A stretch of 64,000 nucleotides of DNA from Lautropia dentalis (GTDB lineage: Bacteria > Pseudomonadota > Gammaproteobacteria > Burkholderiales > Burkholderiaceae_E). Positions 8,638 to 17,957 of this stretch are shown here, piece by piece. The notes beneath the pieces are model-generated. The model saw nothing but the letters and a program-made list of their open reading frames with translations, did no database searches and was not told the origin of the DNA. A program made the position numbers and the translations under genes. Within the stretch, counting starts at the first letter, position 1. The number at the start of each line of letters is the position of its first letter. The stretch spans positions 939,655-1,003,654 of the forward strand of contig NZ_RRUE01000002.1 of assembly GCF_003892345.1 (NCBI RefSeq), given 5' to 3'.

Positions 8638-10464
8638 TCAGCCGGCCAGGGCGTCCAGTTCGGCTTTCTGGGCGTCGCTCAGGTAGCCCAGCCCCAGCAG
8701 GAAGGAGGTGTTGGTCCAGCCAAAGCCGCCGGCCGGCACGTACTCGAACCGGGCACCGACGTTGCCGTATTCGGCATCGACCTTGTGCGACTGTTTTTCC
8801 ACGTTGAATTTTTCGGTGATCAGGCCGTTGTATTCGACCGCGGCACGAACCAGCATGCGCAGCCAGGCAAAGGCGGCCTGCTGCGCCTGGGCGTCGTAGC
8901 CGTAGCGGCGCAGCCCCTCCCAGATCATGATCTGGTGCGGGGCCCAGCCGTAGGGGGCATCCCACTGGCGCTCGGGACCGGGCTGGTTGTGCTTGTCGAT
9001 GGGGCCGGTGGAGGCGATGCCGCCGCTTTTCAGCAGCTGGGGCAGCTGCGAGGCCACGGCCCGGCGGGCCTCTTCGGGGGTGGCGGCGCCGGCCCACAGC
9101 GGCATCAGGTTGCTGGCCGATACGAAGGGCTGCTGCCTCTGGGTGTCGATATTCCAGTCGTACCAGGTGCCGTCGGCCTCGTTCCAGAGGAAGGTCTTCA
9201 TGAGCTGGCGGCGCTTCTCGGCCTGGGCGCGCCAGTGGCCGGACGGGTAGCTGGCGCCGCGCCAGGTGAATTCGCCGGCCATGTACAGGTCGGTCAGGGC
9301 GGCGAGGTCGGTTTCGACGCGGTACAAAATGCTGTTGAGGTCGACGCAGGCCAGGCTGGCGCAGACACCGTCGAAACGGGTGGTGGTGTCCAGACCACTT
9401 TCGCGCATGCTGCGGTCGTGCACGAACCAGTTGTCGAGTTCGGGCTCGACGATCTCGCCGCTGTCGTAGCGGCGCTCGAATTCGCGCACGTCCAGGCCGT
9501 GACGGTCGGCGTATTTTTTCAGTTCGAAGTCGAAGTGGCCCGGTTCGGTTTCCTTCGGCCGGCCCCTGCCTTCACCGTAGTAGCGTGACAGGCCGGTGCT
9601 GGTGAGGTGGGTTTGCGGATTCATCCAGACGTTTTCGTATTCGTCGATGGCAATGCCCAGATGTTCGCGAATCCACGCCAGCGGAACACGGTCACCGTAT
9701 GCGTCGAGAAAGGCGCGCAGGTACGGGGTGTAGAACGGCGGCTGCGAACGGCTCAGGTAATAGCTGCGGTTGGCATTGAGCATGCGGCCGTAGTGCCTGA
9801 TCTGGTAGGCCATGTTTTCCAGCATGCCCCGGGCCAGTTCGTACTGGTCGTGGGCAATGAGGCCCAGGCCGATGAAGTAGCTGTCCCAGCCGTACATTTC
9901 GTTGAAGCGGCCACCGGGGACGACGTAGGGGACGGGCTGATGGGTGTCGGGGTCGATTTTCAGGGCCAGCAGGCCGGGCCTGTCCTCGATGCTTTCCAGA
10001 TAGGCGGGGGTGAGCGTGCGCGGCACGGTGAGCACGTCGATGTCTGGATGGGGCGCCGTGATGCGCTGGTAGAAGGCGAGGCTGTCGGGATCGTCCTCCG
10101 GCACGTACAGGTACTGTTTTTTGCTGGTGCGCTTTTCGTCGGCCAGGGTGGCGAGCAGGCCGGCCTCGTCGATGCGGCGGGTGAGCGTTTTCCAGTAGTG
10201 GTGGCGGATCAGGTGATCGATGCGGGCCAGGGGCTTCTGGGTGATGAGGTCGCTGTCGAGGGTGCCGTCTTCCGACAGCCAGAGTTCCTGCAGCAGGTTG
10301 GCCAGCTGGTATGTGCCTTTCACATCCAGCATCTGGCCATGGCGGTCCTTCACGACGAAGTGTTTCGGGCCGGTGTCCTCGATGGTGATGGTCCTGCTGC
10401 CGTCGGTGTCTTCCTGGGCGAGCAGGGCGTTCAGGGTGGCTTGCCTGTCGAGATGCAGTTTCAT
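8638..10464 (-). CDS. GH37 trehalase resembling the fungal neutral (Nth1-type) enzyme
   Basis: A 608-residue alpha,alpha-trehalase without signal peptide, so cytosolic; it splits trehalose into two glucoses. Both GH37 signatures are present: PGGRFNEMYGWDSY and QWDAPYGWAPHQ, plus GGFGWTN near the end. The N terminus reads LAQEDTDGSRTITIEDTGPK, which closely matches the calcium-binding segment of yeast Nth1 (DTD...ITIEDTGPK), and LNANRSYYLSRSQPPF also follows the fungal enzyme. The 14-3-3/PKA-regulated N-terminal tail of Nth1 is missing because the protein starts just before this module. Its ATG lies 18 bp after an MFS carrier, giving an uptake-and-hydrolysis operon. E. coli TreF has a different N terminus. 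Confidence 0.9.
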   Translation of the reverse strand: MKLHLDRQATLNALLAQEDTDGSRTITIEDTGPKHFVVKDRHGQMLDVKGTYQLANLLQELWLSEDGTLDSDLITQKPLARIDHLIRHHYWKTLTRRIDEAGLLATLADEKRTSKKQYLYVPEDDPDSLAFYQRITAPHPDIDVLTVPRTLTPAYLESIEDRPGLLALKIDPDTHQPVPYVVPGGRFNEMYGWDSYFIGLGLIAHDQYELARGMLENMAYQIRHYGRMLNANRSYYLSRSQPPFYTPYLRAFLDAYGDRVPLAWIREHLGIAIDEYENVWMNPQTHLTSTGLSRYYGEGRGRPKETEPGHFDFELKKYADRHGLDVREFERRYDSGEIVEPELDNWFVHDRSMRESGLDTTTRFDGVCASLACVDLNSILYRVETDLAALTDLYMAGEFTWRGASYPSGHWRAQAEKRRQLMKTFLWNEADGTWYDWNIDTQRQQPFVSASNLMPLWAGAATPEEARRAVASQLPQLLKSGGIASTGPIDKHNQPGPERQWDAPYGWAPHQIMIWEGLRRYGYDAQAQQAAFAWLRMLVRAAVEYNGLITEKFNVEKQSHKVDAEYGNVGARFEYVPAGGFGWTNTSFLLGLGYLSDAQKAELDALAG

Positions 10465-10482
10465 GGTGTTCGTTTTTGTTCT

Positions 10483-11742
10483 TTATTCGGCCACCGGGGC
10501 AACGGGATGGGTGCGTTCGTAGATGTTGATGCTGCGGTTGAGCATCCACAGGGCGATGATCAGCAGGGTGATCGGGATGAGCATGAAATAGAAAGCCCTT
10601 GCGCCGCCCACGTGCTCGAACAACATGCCGATGATTCGTGAGCCCAGCGTGCCGCCCAGGGCGGAGAAAATCACGATCAGGCCGGTCATGGCACTGTGCA
10701 TGTGCTGTGGCAGCGCCGACAGCGTGGCCGACGAGATCAGCGGATAGACCGGCGAGATGAACAGGCCGATCAGCGGGAAGATGAAGCCGATGGCGGGCAC
10801 GTCCAGCAGGCTGTGGATGGGATCGGCATCGTAGCTGAGGGCCTGCGGCAGCACGAAGGCCACGATGCCCATCGATGCCAGCAGGCAGACGGTGAGCAGC
10901 ACCACCCATGACACGTGCTTGACCACCTGCCCGGCCACGAAGCGGCCCAGGGCCAGTGACAGGGCCAAAATGCTGGCCATCTGCACGCTCAGCTCACTGG
11001 ACAGCGACAGCACTTTTTCGTTGAAGGTGGGCAGCCAGGTCATGATGCCCTGTTCGACCATCACGAACAGGAAGGCGCTGAGCACGAAAAAGATCACCAG
11101 CGGCAGCGCAATCAGCCGCAGCATGCCGACGAAGTCTTCCTTCAGGCTGGCTTCTTCGTGCACGGGCACCTGCACGCCCACCCGGGAAAAGAGCAGCAGC
11201 AGAAAGGCCAGTCCCACCAGTGTGGCCAGCAGCAGATAGACGCGCAGCCAGGCATCCGGATCGTCGGCCTGGAAAAAGGCCGGGAACAGGAAGTAGGCCG
11301 AGGCAATGCCCACCATGAAGAAGCCCTCGATGGAACTCATGAAGCTGCTGTGCTCTTCCTTGGTTTTCGTGAAGAGCCCGATCATCGAGTAGACCGAAAC
11401 CTTGATGAGCGCAAACGACACGCCGATGGTGGCAAACAGCACCTTGGCCGAGTCGAAGCTGTTGCCGAAATACATGTACAGGCAGGCGCAGAACACCATG
11501 GCCAGCCCCAGCAGCATGCTGTTCTTGTAGCCAAATTTGGGCAGGAAGGACGCCACCAGGAAGGAGACGATGGCGATGGGGAGATCCTTGAAGGCTTCGA
11601 GAATGCTGGCCTGGGTTTCGGTCACGCCATAGTTGTTCAGCGACTGCTTGATGACGATGCCGACGCTGTTGAGCAGGATGGCGAAGACGAAATAATTGAT
11701 GTAGAGCGCCAGCTTGATACTGCCGTGTTTTTGTGGGGCCAT
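10483..11742 (-). CDS. MFS transporter, probably for trehalose or a related sugar
   Basis: A 419-residue inner-membrane carrier with about 12 hydrophobic helices, of the FucP/TsgA-like part of the major facilitator superfamily. It is first in a two-gene operon with the trehalase, so trehalose import is the simplest inference; the sequence itself gives no substrate motif I can name. A GGAG lies about 11 bases before the ATG. The upstream gap contains copies of the dispersed intergenic repeat. Confidence 0.75.
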   Translation of the reverse strand: MAPQKHGSIKLALYINYFVFAILLNSVGIVIKQSLNNYGVTETQASILEAFKDLPIAIVSFLVASFLPKFGYKNSMLLGLAMVFCACLYMYFGNSFDSAKVLFATIGVSFALIKVSVYSMIGLFTKTKEEHSSFMSSIEGFFMVGIASAYFLFPAFFQADDPDAWLRVYLLLATLVGLAFLLLLFSRVGVQVPVHEEASLKEDFVGMLRLIALPLVIFFVLSAFLFVMVEQGIMTWLPTFNEKVLSLSSELSVQMASILALSLALGRFVAGQVVKHVSWVVLLTVCLLASMGIVAFVLPQALSYDADPIHSLLDVPAIGFIFPLIGLFISPVYPLISSATLSALPQHMHSAMTGLIVIFSALGGTLGSRIIGMLFEHVGGARAFYFMLIPITLLIIALWMLNRSINIYERTHPVAPVAE

Positions 11743-11794
11743 GGTTGTTTTTCTCCGCAGGGGCCGGGGCTGCGGGAAAAACCGGCGCGCCTGG

Positions 11795-11837
11795 CGCGTG
11801 TCATGGACGCATTCGTCCCCGCGCTGATCCTGGCCGC
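11795..11837 (+). repeat. Dispersed intergenic repeat, copy 1
   Basis: Begins GCGTGTCATGGACGCATTCG and continues to GCGCTGATCCTGGCC. It matches the other copies at about 15985, 22559, 38690, 38752 and 60660 over some 38 bp. All copies are outside genes. Confidence 0.8.
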
Positions 11838-11972
11838 GCGCAGCCTGCGCCGGCCACGGAGGCAGGGGGCATTTTTCCCGGGCTGTGCCCGACAGTGAAA
11901 TGACTCTACTACAGCTGTCCGGCGCCCTGTCGGGGAAAACCCCGAAACAGTACCTGACTTTTGGTGTACGGT

Positions 11973-11998
11973 GCCTTGTCAGTACGCCTTGTCAGTAC
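11973..11998. repeat. 13-bp tandem duplication
   Basis: GCCTTGTCAGTAC occurs twice head to tail. No function is apparent. Confidence 0.85.
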
Positions 11999-12043
11999 GC
12001 GAATCCGGAGCTTGTCGGAAGGGGCGCAAGGATGAAGAAGTTT

Positions 12044-12067
12044 ATGACACGCCCCGGGGCGTGTCAT
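12044..12067. repeat. 24-bp perfect palindrome built from two dispersed-repeat ends
   Basis: ATGACACGCCCC is followed directly by its exact reverse complement, then by TGGAC. The right half has the first bases of the dispersed repeat (GCGTGTCATGGAC), so this looks like two repeat heads joined back to back. Confidence 0.8.
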
Positions 12068-12168
12068 GGACGGACAGGTCCGGGACATGCGCCATTTGCC
12101 CCCATTTTTTGCGGTGTCCAGACAGTTTTTTCGGTTGCCGCGCGGATTCGCGTGGTTTCCGGACGGAT

Positions 12169-13626
12169 TTACCCTGCCAGCCCGCCCAGCAGTACATACT
12201 TCATATCGACATAATCATCCATGCCGTATTTTGAGCCCTCCCGGCCCAGGCCCGACTGCTTGGTGCCGCCGAACGGGGCGGCTTCGTTGGACAGGGCGCC
12301 GGAATTGATGGCCACCATGCCGTATTCCAGTGCCTCGGCCATGCGGATGCTGCGGCCCAGGTCCCGGGTATAGACGTAGGCGGCCAGGCCGAATTCGGTG
12401 TCGTTGGCCCAGCGGATGACTTCTTCCTCGGTGCTGAAACGCAGTACCGGGGCCAGCGGGCCGAAGGTCTCTTCCCTGGCCACACGCGCGGTCTGAGGGA
12501 CGTGGCTGACCAGCGTGGGTTCGAAGAACAGGCCGCCCAGCGCATGCGGCCTGCCGCCGGTGATCAGCCGGCCGCCCCGGGCCACGGCGTCGTCGATGTG
12601 TTGGCGCACCCTGGTTACGGCGCTGTCGTCGATCAGCGGGCCGATGGTGACGCCCTCGTCGAGGCCGTTGCCGACCCGGAGCTGCTGCATGGCGTCGGCC
12701 AGCTTTTCGACGAAGCGGTCGTGCAGGCCGGCCTGCACGTAGATGCGGTTGGCGCAGACGCAGGTCTGGCCGGCATTGCGGAACTTGGCTGCGAGGGCGC
12801 CGCTGACGGCCGCATCGAGATCGGCATCGTCGAACACGATGAAGGGGGCGTTGCCGCCCAGTTCCATCGACACCTTCTTGACGGTGGGGGCGCATTGCGC
12901 CAGCAGCAGGCGGCCGGTTTCGGTGGAGCCGGTGAAGGAAAATTTCTTCACGGTGTCGCTGGCGGTCAGTTCGGCGCCGATGGCGCGGGAACTGCCGGTG
13001 ATCACGTTGAACACGCCCGGTGGCACGCCGGCGCGCTGTGCCAGTTCGCCCAGGGCCAGCGCCGACAGCGGGGTGGCCGAGGCGGGGCGCACGACGAAGG
13101 TGCAGCCGGCGGCCAGGGCCGGTGCGGCCTTGCGGGTGATCATGGCGCAGGGGAAATTCCACGGCGTGATGGCGGCGCAGACGCCGACGGGCTGGCGCAG
13201 CACCAGGATGCGCTGGCCGGGGGCATTGCCGGGGATGATGTCACCGTAGAGGCGCAGGGCTTCCTCGGCATACCACGCAAGGTAGCTGGCGCCATAGGCG
13301 ATCTCGCCCCGGGCCTCGGCCAGGGGCTTGCCCTGTTCGGTGCTGAGGATGATGGCCAGGTCGTCGGTGTGTTTGGTCATCAGCCCGAACCAGCGGCGCA
13401 GGATGTCGGCGCGCTGCCGGGCGGTGCGGGCGGCCCAGTCCGCGCGGGCGGCTTCGGCTGCGGCAATGGTCCGGCGGGTTTCATCAGCGCCCATGTCGGG
13501 CACGTGCGCAACCGTTTCACCGGTGGCCGGGTTGGTGACGGCCAGTGTCTGGCCGCTGTCGGCCGTCTGCCACTGGCCGCCGATGAGGCAGCGGGTCTGC
13601 AGCAGGCTGGCATCCTTCAGGTTCAT
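12169..13626 (-). CDS. gabD: NAD(P)-dependent succinate-semialdehyde dehydrogenase (ALDH superfamily)
   Basis: A 485-residue cytosolic aldehyde dehydrogenase closest in wording to GabD, which oxidises succinate semialdehyde to succinate in GABA breakdown. The general base is in MELGGNAPFIV, the catalytic cysteine in NAGQTCVCAN, and the C-terminal PFGGTKQSGLGREGSKYGMDDY is GabD-like. The second cysteine two residues after the catalytic one fits redox-sensitive GabD enzymes. The usual lysine of the VLKPA motif, which touches the cofactor ribose, is arginine here (VVRPAS). An AAGGAG just before the ATG at 13626 favours this start over one five codons earlier. ppk lies upstream on the same strand, 176 bp away, probably as a separate unit. 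Confidence 0.88.
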   Translation of the reverse strand: MNLKDASLLQTRCLIGGQWQTADSGQTLAVTNPATGETVAHVPDMGADETRRTIAAAEAARADWAARTARQRADILRRWFGLMTKHTDDLAIILSTEQGKPLAEARGEIAYGASYLAWYAEEALRLYGDIIPGNAPGQRILVLRQPVGVCAAITPWNFPCAMITRKAAPALAAGCTFVVRPASATPLSALALGELAQRAGVPPGVFNVITGSSRAIGAELTASDTVKKFSFTGSTETGRLLLAQCAPTVKKVSMELGGNAPFIVFDDADLDAAVSGALAAKFRNAGQTCVCANRIYVQAGLHDRFVEKLADAMQQLRVGNGLDEGVTIGPLIDDSAVTRVRQHIDDAVARGGRLITGGRPHALGGLFFEPTLVSHVPQTARVAREETFGPLAPVLRFSTEEEVIRWANDTEFGLAAYVYTRDLGRSIRMAEALEYGMVAINSGALSNEAAPFGGTKQSGLGREGSKYGMDDYVDMKYVLLGGLAG

Positions 13627-13714
13627 GGGGGTCTCCTTCATCCATCATGTTCACGTGTACCGGCGCCCCGGGCAGGCCGCGGAGCACGCCTGCAGGGGGG
13701 CTGGCTGGCCAGAG

Positions 13715-13730
13715 CCCCGGTTGTCCGGGG
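13715..13730 (-). terminator. Possible terminator hairpin after ppk
   Basis: CCCCGG-TTGT-CCGGGG forms a perfect 6-bp stem about 75 bases past the ppk stop. There is no U-run, so termination is uncertain. Confidence 0.3.
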
Positions 13731-13802
13731 CATAGGGTAACGGAGGCAGTCTGCCGGGCCGCTGGTGGGGGGCGCGGCAGGTCCGTGGTCGATCTGCGCC
13801 CC

Positions 13803-15863
13803 TCAGTCCCTGCCCGTGAGCTTGCGCAGCAGCCGCTGCTGGGCGTCGTGTTCGGGCGAGAGCAGCTCGCCGCCCAGCCGGTAGTTGCCTGCGCTGTCCA
13901 TGTGCCAGGCGGCGGTATCGGGCTGCAGGTAATTGAGCAGTCCTTCTTCCAGCACGCGGCGTTTGAGGGTGCTGTCGCGCAGCGGGAAGGCCACTTCCAC
14001 GCGGCGAAAGAAGTTGCGCTCCATCCAGTCGGCCGAGGCCAGCCAGAGCGGCTCCTTGCCATCGCCCCAGAAGTAGTAGATGCGGCTGTGCTCCAGAAAG
14101 CGTCCGACCACGGAGCTGACGCGGATGTTTTCCGACAGGCCCGGAATGCCGGGGCGCAGCGCACAGACGCCGCGCACGATCAGGTCGATCTGCACGCCGG
14201 CGCAGCTGGCTTCGTAGAGTGCCTCGATGATGCGTTCTTCCAGCAGGGCGTTCATCTTGGCGATGATGCGGGCCTTGCGTCCGGCCTGGGCCGCTTCGGT
14301 TTCGCGCTGGATGGCCTGCAGGATGGTGCCGTGCAGCCGGAACGGCGCCTGCAGCAGCGCCTTCAGGCCACCGGCCGTACCCAGGCCGGTCAGGCGCCGG
14401 AATACTTCGTGCACGTCGCTGCAGATTTCCTCGTTGGCGGTGAAGAGGCCAAAATCTTCATACAGCCGGGCGGTGCGCGGATGATAGTTGCCGGTGCCCA
14501 GATGGGCGTAGCGGCGCAGGCCCTCCGGCTCGCGGCGGAGCACCAGCGCCAGCTTGGCATGGGTCTTGTGGCCGACCACGCCGTACACCACGTGCACGCC
14601 CACCTCTTCGAGCTTGGCCGCCCAGTTGATGTTGGTTTCCTCGTCGAAGCGGGCCATCAGCTCCAGCACGACGGTGACTTCCTTGCCGGCCCGGGCCGCC
14701 TCCATCAGCGATTCCATCAGCACCGAATCGGCGCCGGTGCGGTAGATGGTCTGCTTGATGGACACCACCTGCGGATCGCGTGCCGCGCTGCGCAGGAAGT
14801 CCATCACCGGATGGAAGGATTCGTAGGGGTGGTGCAGCAGCACGTCACCGGCGGCAATGACGCTGAAGAGATCCTTTTTCTGCAGGCTGGCGGGCTGGCT
14901 GGGCGTGAACGGCGGAAACAGCAGGTCCGGCCGCTCGACCAGCTCGATGACCTTCGTGTAGCGGCCCAGGTTGACGGAACCATCGACGAAGTAGCAGTCG
15001 TCCTCGTCCAGGTCGAATTCCTTGCGCAGCCGCTCGGACACCTCGGACCCGGTGTCGGCCGTCATTTCCAGCCGCACGCCATGGCCCCAGGGACGCTGGC
15101 CCAGTTCGTCGCTCAGGGCACTGCGCAGGTTGGTCATTTCTTCCTCGTCCACGAACAGGTCGCTGTTGCGGGTGAGGCGGAACGAGCACTGGCTCTTGAC
15201 GGTCAGCCCCGGGAACAGCTCGTTCATGAAGCCCTTGATGACCGACGACAGCAGCAGGATGCCGTGTGGCACACCGGTCACCTCCGGCGGCACCCGGAAG
15301 GCCTGCGGCAGCACGCGCGGCGCCTGCACGATGGCCAGACCCGGACGGCGGCCAAAGGCATCGCGCCCGTCCAGTTCGACGGCAAAGTTGAGCGTCTTGC
15401 TGGAAATGCGCGGGAAAGGGTGGGCCGGGTCCAGTGCGATGGGCGTGAGCAGCGGCTCGATCTCGCGCATGAACACCTCGTGGGCCCAGGCACGCAGCGG
15501 TTCGGTCCAGTCGGCGGGGAAGAAGATCTGCACGCCCTCTTCGCGCAGCGCGGGCAGGAGGTCGTGCTTGAGCACGCGGTACTGGCGCTCGACCAGCTCG
15601 CGGGCGCTGGCGGCCAGGTTGCCGATGCTGTGGCGGGCACCGGCGGCCAGCGGGCTGTTGCTGCTGGCGATTTCCTTCAGCTCGGCCACGCGGATCTCGA
15701 ACAGCTCGTCCAGATTGCTGGCGACGATGGTGATGTAGCGCAGCCGCTCCAGCAGCGGGACGCTCTCCGATTCGGCCAGGGTCAGCACGCGGCGGTTGAA
15801 GGCGATGATGCCCTGCTCGCGGTCCAGCGGCGGGGGCAGGGCGGGGGTGGTGGTGTCGTTCAC
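13803..15863 (-). CDS. ppk: Polyphosphate kinase 1
   Basis: A 686-residue PPK1, almost exactly the E. coli length, which makes polyphosphate from ATP at the membrane. N-terminal LDREQGIIAFNRRVLTLAE, then FPRISSKTLNFAV, and the catalytic half with GHKTHAKLALV and YAHLGTGNYHPRTARLYED, which contain the two conserved histidines including the phosphorylated one. I use the GTG at 15863 (VNDTTTPALP): a GAGGA lies 8 bases upstream and the length fits. A TTG 17 codons upstream is possible but poor. ppx is divergent, 282 bp away, a common arrangement that pairs synthesis with degradation. Confidence 0.94.
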   Translation of the reverse strand: MNDTTTPALPPPLDREQGIIAFNRRVLTLAESESVPLLERLRYITIVASNLDELFEIRVAELKEIASSNSPLAAGARHSIGNLAASARELVERQYRVLKHDLLPALREEGVQIFFPADWTEPLRAWAHEVFMREIEPLLTPIALDPAHPFPRISSKTLNFAVELDGRDAFGRRPGLAIVQAPRVLPQAFRVPPEVTGVPHGILLLSSVIKGFMNELFPGLTVKSQCSFRLTRNSDLFVDEEEMTNLRSALSDELGQRPWGHGVRLEMTADTGSEVSERLRKEFDLDEDDCYFVDGSVNLGRYTKVIELVERPDLLFPPFTPSQPASLQKKDLFSVIAAGDVLLHHPYESFHPVMDFLRSAARDPQVVSIKQTIYRTGADSVLMESLMEAARAGKEVTVVLELMARFDEETNINWAAKLEEVGVHVVYGVVGHKTHAKLALVLRREPEGLRRYAHLGTGNYHPRTARLYEDFGLFTANEEICSDVHEVFRRLTGLGTAGGLKALLQAPFRLHGTILQAIQRETEAAQAGRKARIIAKMNALLEERIIEALYEASCAGVQIDLIVRGVCALRPGIPGLSENIRVSSVVGRFLEHSRIYYFWGDGKEPLWLASADWMERNFFRRVEVAFPLRDSTLKRRVLEEGLLNYLQPDTAAWHMDSAGNYRLGGELLSPEHDAQQRLLRKLTGRD

Positions 15864-15984
15864 GCTCGGGATCCTCGGTTGCTGCCAGTTTAGCGCCTGC
15901 GGGCGCCGGGGCAAGTGGTCCCGGTACCACGCGCCAGCGGCCGTGCCTTGAAGCCATTGAGGACTCTGCGGCCCGTCCTGTCCT

Positions 15985-16030
15985 GCACGCCCGGGGCCAG
16001 CGCGGGGACGAACGAGTCCATGACACGCTC
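15985..16030 (-). repeat. Dispersed intergenic repeat, copy 2
   Basis: Read on the minus strand it begins GCGTGTCATGGACTCGTTCG and continues to CGCTGGCCCCGG. It lies between the divergent ppk and ppx starts, so it may overlap their promoters. Confidence 0.8.
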
Positions 16031-16145
16031 TTCAGGTATCGGGTGAGGAACTCGTTGCCCCTGGTCGTGCCCTTTGGGCGGGCACGTGGGCGAATGGTGG
16101 CTTTTTGTAGCAGAATGCAGTTCGACGCATTTCAGAGATGAATCG

Positions 16146-17885
16146 ATGAGCGCTTCACTGCCGAGGCGGCCCCTGGCAGCCGTGGATCTGGGGTCCAACA
16201 GCTTCCGCCTGCTGCTGGCCGAGATCGACCAGTCGTCTGCGGGCCCCCAGTTGCGCATTCTGGACCAGATCAAGGAGTCGGTCCGGCTGGGCGCCGGGCT
16301 GGACAAACACTTCGACCTGTCCGACGAGGCCCGCCAGCGGGCGCTGCAGGCCTTGGGCCGCTTTGCCGAGCGGCTGGAGGGGCTGGAGCTGGAGGGCTTC
16401 CGGGCCGTGGCCACCAACACCTTCCGGGTGGCACACAACATCGGCCCCTTTCTGAAGGAGGCCAGTGCGGTACTGGGCCACCCCATCGAGGTGGTGGCCG
16501 GGCGTGAGGAGGCCCGCCTCATCTATCTGGGCGCGGCGCACGGTCTGCCGCTCGATCACCAGCTGCGGCTGGTCATCGACATCGGCGGCGGCTCCACCGA
16601 GTGCATCATCGGCATCGACGACCAGCCCAAACGGCGTGAATCGCTGCAGATCGGCTGCGTGTCGCTCACCCAGCAGTTCTTCAGCAGCGGCAAGATCTCC
16701 CGCGCCATCCTGCGCAAGGCCCGGCTGCACTGCGGCGAGCGGCTGGCCGAGCACGTGCATGCCTTCAGGCGGCTGGGCTGGCAGTATGTGGTGGGCACCT
16801 CCGGCACGGCCAAGGCGCTGCTGGCGCTGGTCAATGCCAACTTCGGCCATACGGCCATCACCCGCGAGGGGCTGGAACAGCTGGAACAGCTCTGTCTGAG
16901 TGCCGGGCATGTGGACGCGCTGGCCGACCTGCCCGGGCTGCGTGCCGACCGGCAGCCGGTCATCGTGGGCGGACTGGCCGCCATGCAGGCGGTGTTCGAC
17001 GAGTTCGGCATCGAGGCCATGGGCTACTGCGACTCGGCCCTGCGCGAGGGCATCCTGTACGACCTGCTGGGGCGCGAGTCGGGCTCCGACCAGCGTGAGA
17101 TCACCATCAGCCATCTGGTCGAACGTTACCGGATGGACGATTCACACGGCCGGCAGGTGGCCGAGGTGGCCTGTGCACTGCTGGCCGAGCTGAAGGGCTC
17201 GCGCACGCAGGTCAATGTGCAGCTGGCCACCGAGGTGTCGGAAACCGGCAAATCGGACGAGAAGGCCGCCGTGGCCGCCATCCGGGCCGGCACGGCCGCC
17301 GATGACACCGGCGCCTCGCAGGCCGGGGCTGGCGATGCCACCGGGCTGGCGGCGGCGGCCGATGCCGCGGCCAGCGGCGGGCTGGTCGACATGGGCGGCC
17401 GGCCGCTGCCCTGCGAGGCCGAGAGCCTGATCTGGGCGGCCCGCATCCGCGAGATCGGTTCGTTCATCGCGCACGACAACGCGCACCGCCACGGCGCGTA
17501 TATTCTGGCCAACGCCGATCTGCCGGGGTTCTCGGCCATGGAGCAGCAGGAGCTGTCCATGCTGGTGCTGGGCCAGAGCGGCAAGCTCAAGAAGGTGCTG
17601 GCCATGGAGCCGACCATGGCCCAGTGGCAGATGGTGCTGTGTCTGCGACTGGCGGTCATTCTGCAGCGCCGCCGCGATGGCCGGCAGACGCCCATCACCA
17701 TCCGGGCGCTGCCGGGTGGGCCGGAGGCCGGCTGGGTGATTTCGCTGCCTGCCGAATGGGCCGAGCAGCACCCGCTGACCGACCAGTCGCTGCGCGATGA
17801 GATCGAGGAATGGGGCCGCGTGGGCGTGTTCCGGGATGTGAGCTATGTGCTGGTGGGGGGATCGCCGGCGGTGGAAGAGGGGTGA
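16146..17885 (+). CDS. ppx: Exopolyphosphatase (Ppx/GppA family)
   Basis: A 579-residue member of the ASKHA-fold Ppx/GppA phosphatases, which release phosphate from polyphosphate or pppGpp. The first phosphate loop is AAVDLGSNSFRLLLAEI, the second VIDIGGGSTECIIG, with AVATNTFRVAHN and VAGREEARLIYLG between them. A C-terminal HD-like part has HDNAHRHGAYILANADLPGF. An Ala/Gly-rich insertion near residues 365-420 (AAADAAASGG and similar) separates the halves. The ATG at 16146 opens directly before the conserved core (SASLPRRPLAAVDLG); the Shine-Dalgarno is weak. Ppx and GppA cannot be separated with certainty by eye, but the ppk neighbour favours Ppx. Confidence 0.92.
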   Translation: MSASLPRRPLAAVDLGSNSFRLLLAEIDQSSAGPQLRILDQIKESVRLGAGLDKHFDLSDEARQRALQALGRFAERLEGLELEGFRAVATNTFRVAHNIGPFLKEASAVLGHPIEVVAGREEARLIYLGAAHGLPLDHQLRLVIDIGGGSTECIIGIDDQPKRRESLQIGCVSLTQQFFSSGKISRAILRKARLHCGERLAEHVHAFRRLGWQYVVGTSGTAKALLALVNANFGHTAITREGLEQLEQLCLSAGHVDALADLPGLRADRQPVIVGGLAAMQAVFDEFGIEAMGYCDSALREGILYDLLGRESGSDQREITISHLVERYRMDDSHGRQVAEVACALLAELKGSRTQVNVQLATEVSETGKSDEKAAVAAIRAGTAADDTGASQAGAGDATGLAAAADAAASGGLVDMGGRPLPCEAESLIWAARIREIGSFIAHDNAHRHGAYILANADLPGFSAMEQQELSMLVLGQSGKLKKVLAMEPTMAQWQMVLCLRLAVILQRRRDGRQTPITIRALPGGPEAGWVISLPAEWAEQHPLTDQSLRDEIEEWGRVGVFRDVSYVLVGGSPAVEEG

Positions 17886-17957
17886 GCAGGGGCTTGCCTT
17901 CCTGTTGACTGGCACAATGCCTTGATGTGAAGGGGCCTGTGCAGGATCGTTTTTCCC

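Larger units (their letters stand above)
11743..12168. other. Intergenic gap upstream of the MFS/trehalase operon
   Basis: About 425 bp with no credible gene. It holds one dispersed-repeat copy (11795-11837), a small perfect hairpin CGGGG-AAAA-CCCCG at 11931-11944, a 13-bp tandem duplication GCCTTGTCAGTAC at 11973-11998, and a 24-bp perfect palindrome at 12044-12067. The promoter of the leftward operon should lie near its left end. Confidence 0.6.

Noticed and set aside
13647-15893. A 748-codon rightward frame antisense to ppk
   Set aside because: The opposite strand encodes a full PPK1 with all motifs. The antisense frame has no recognisable domain.
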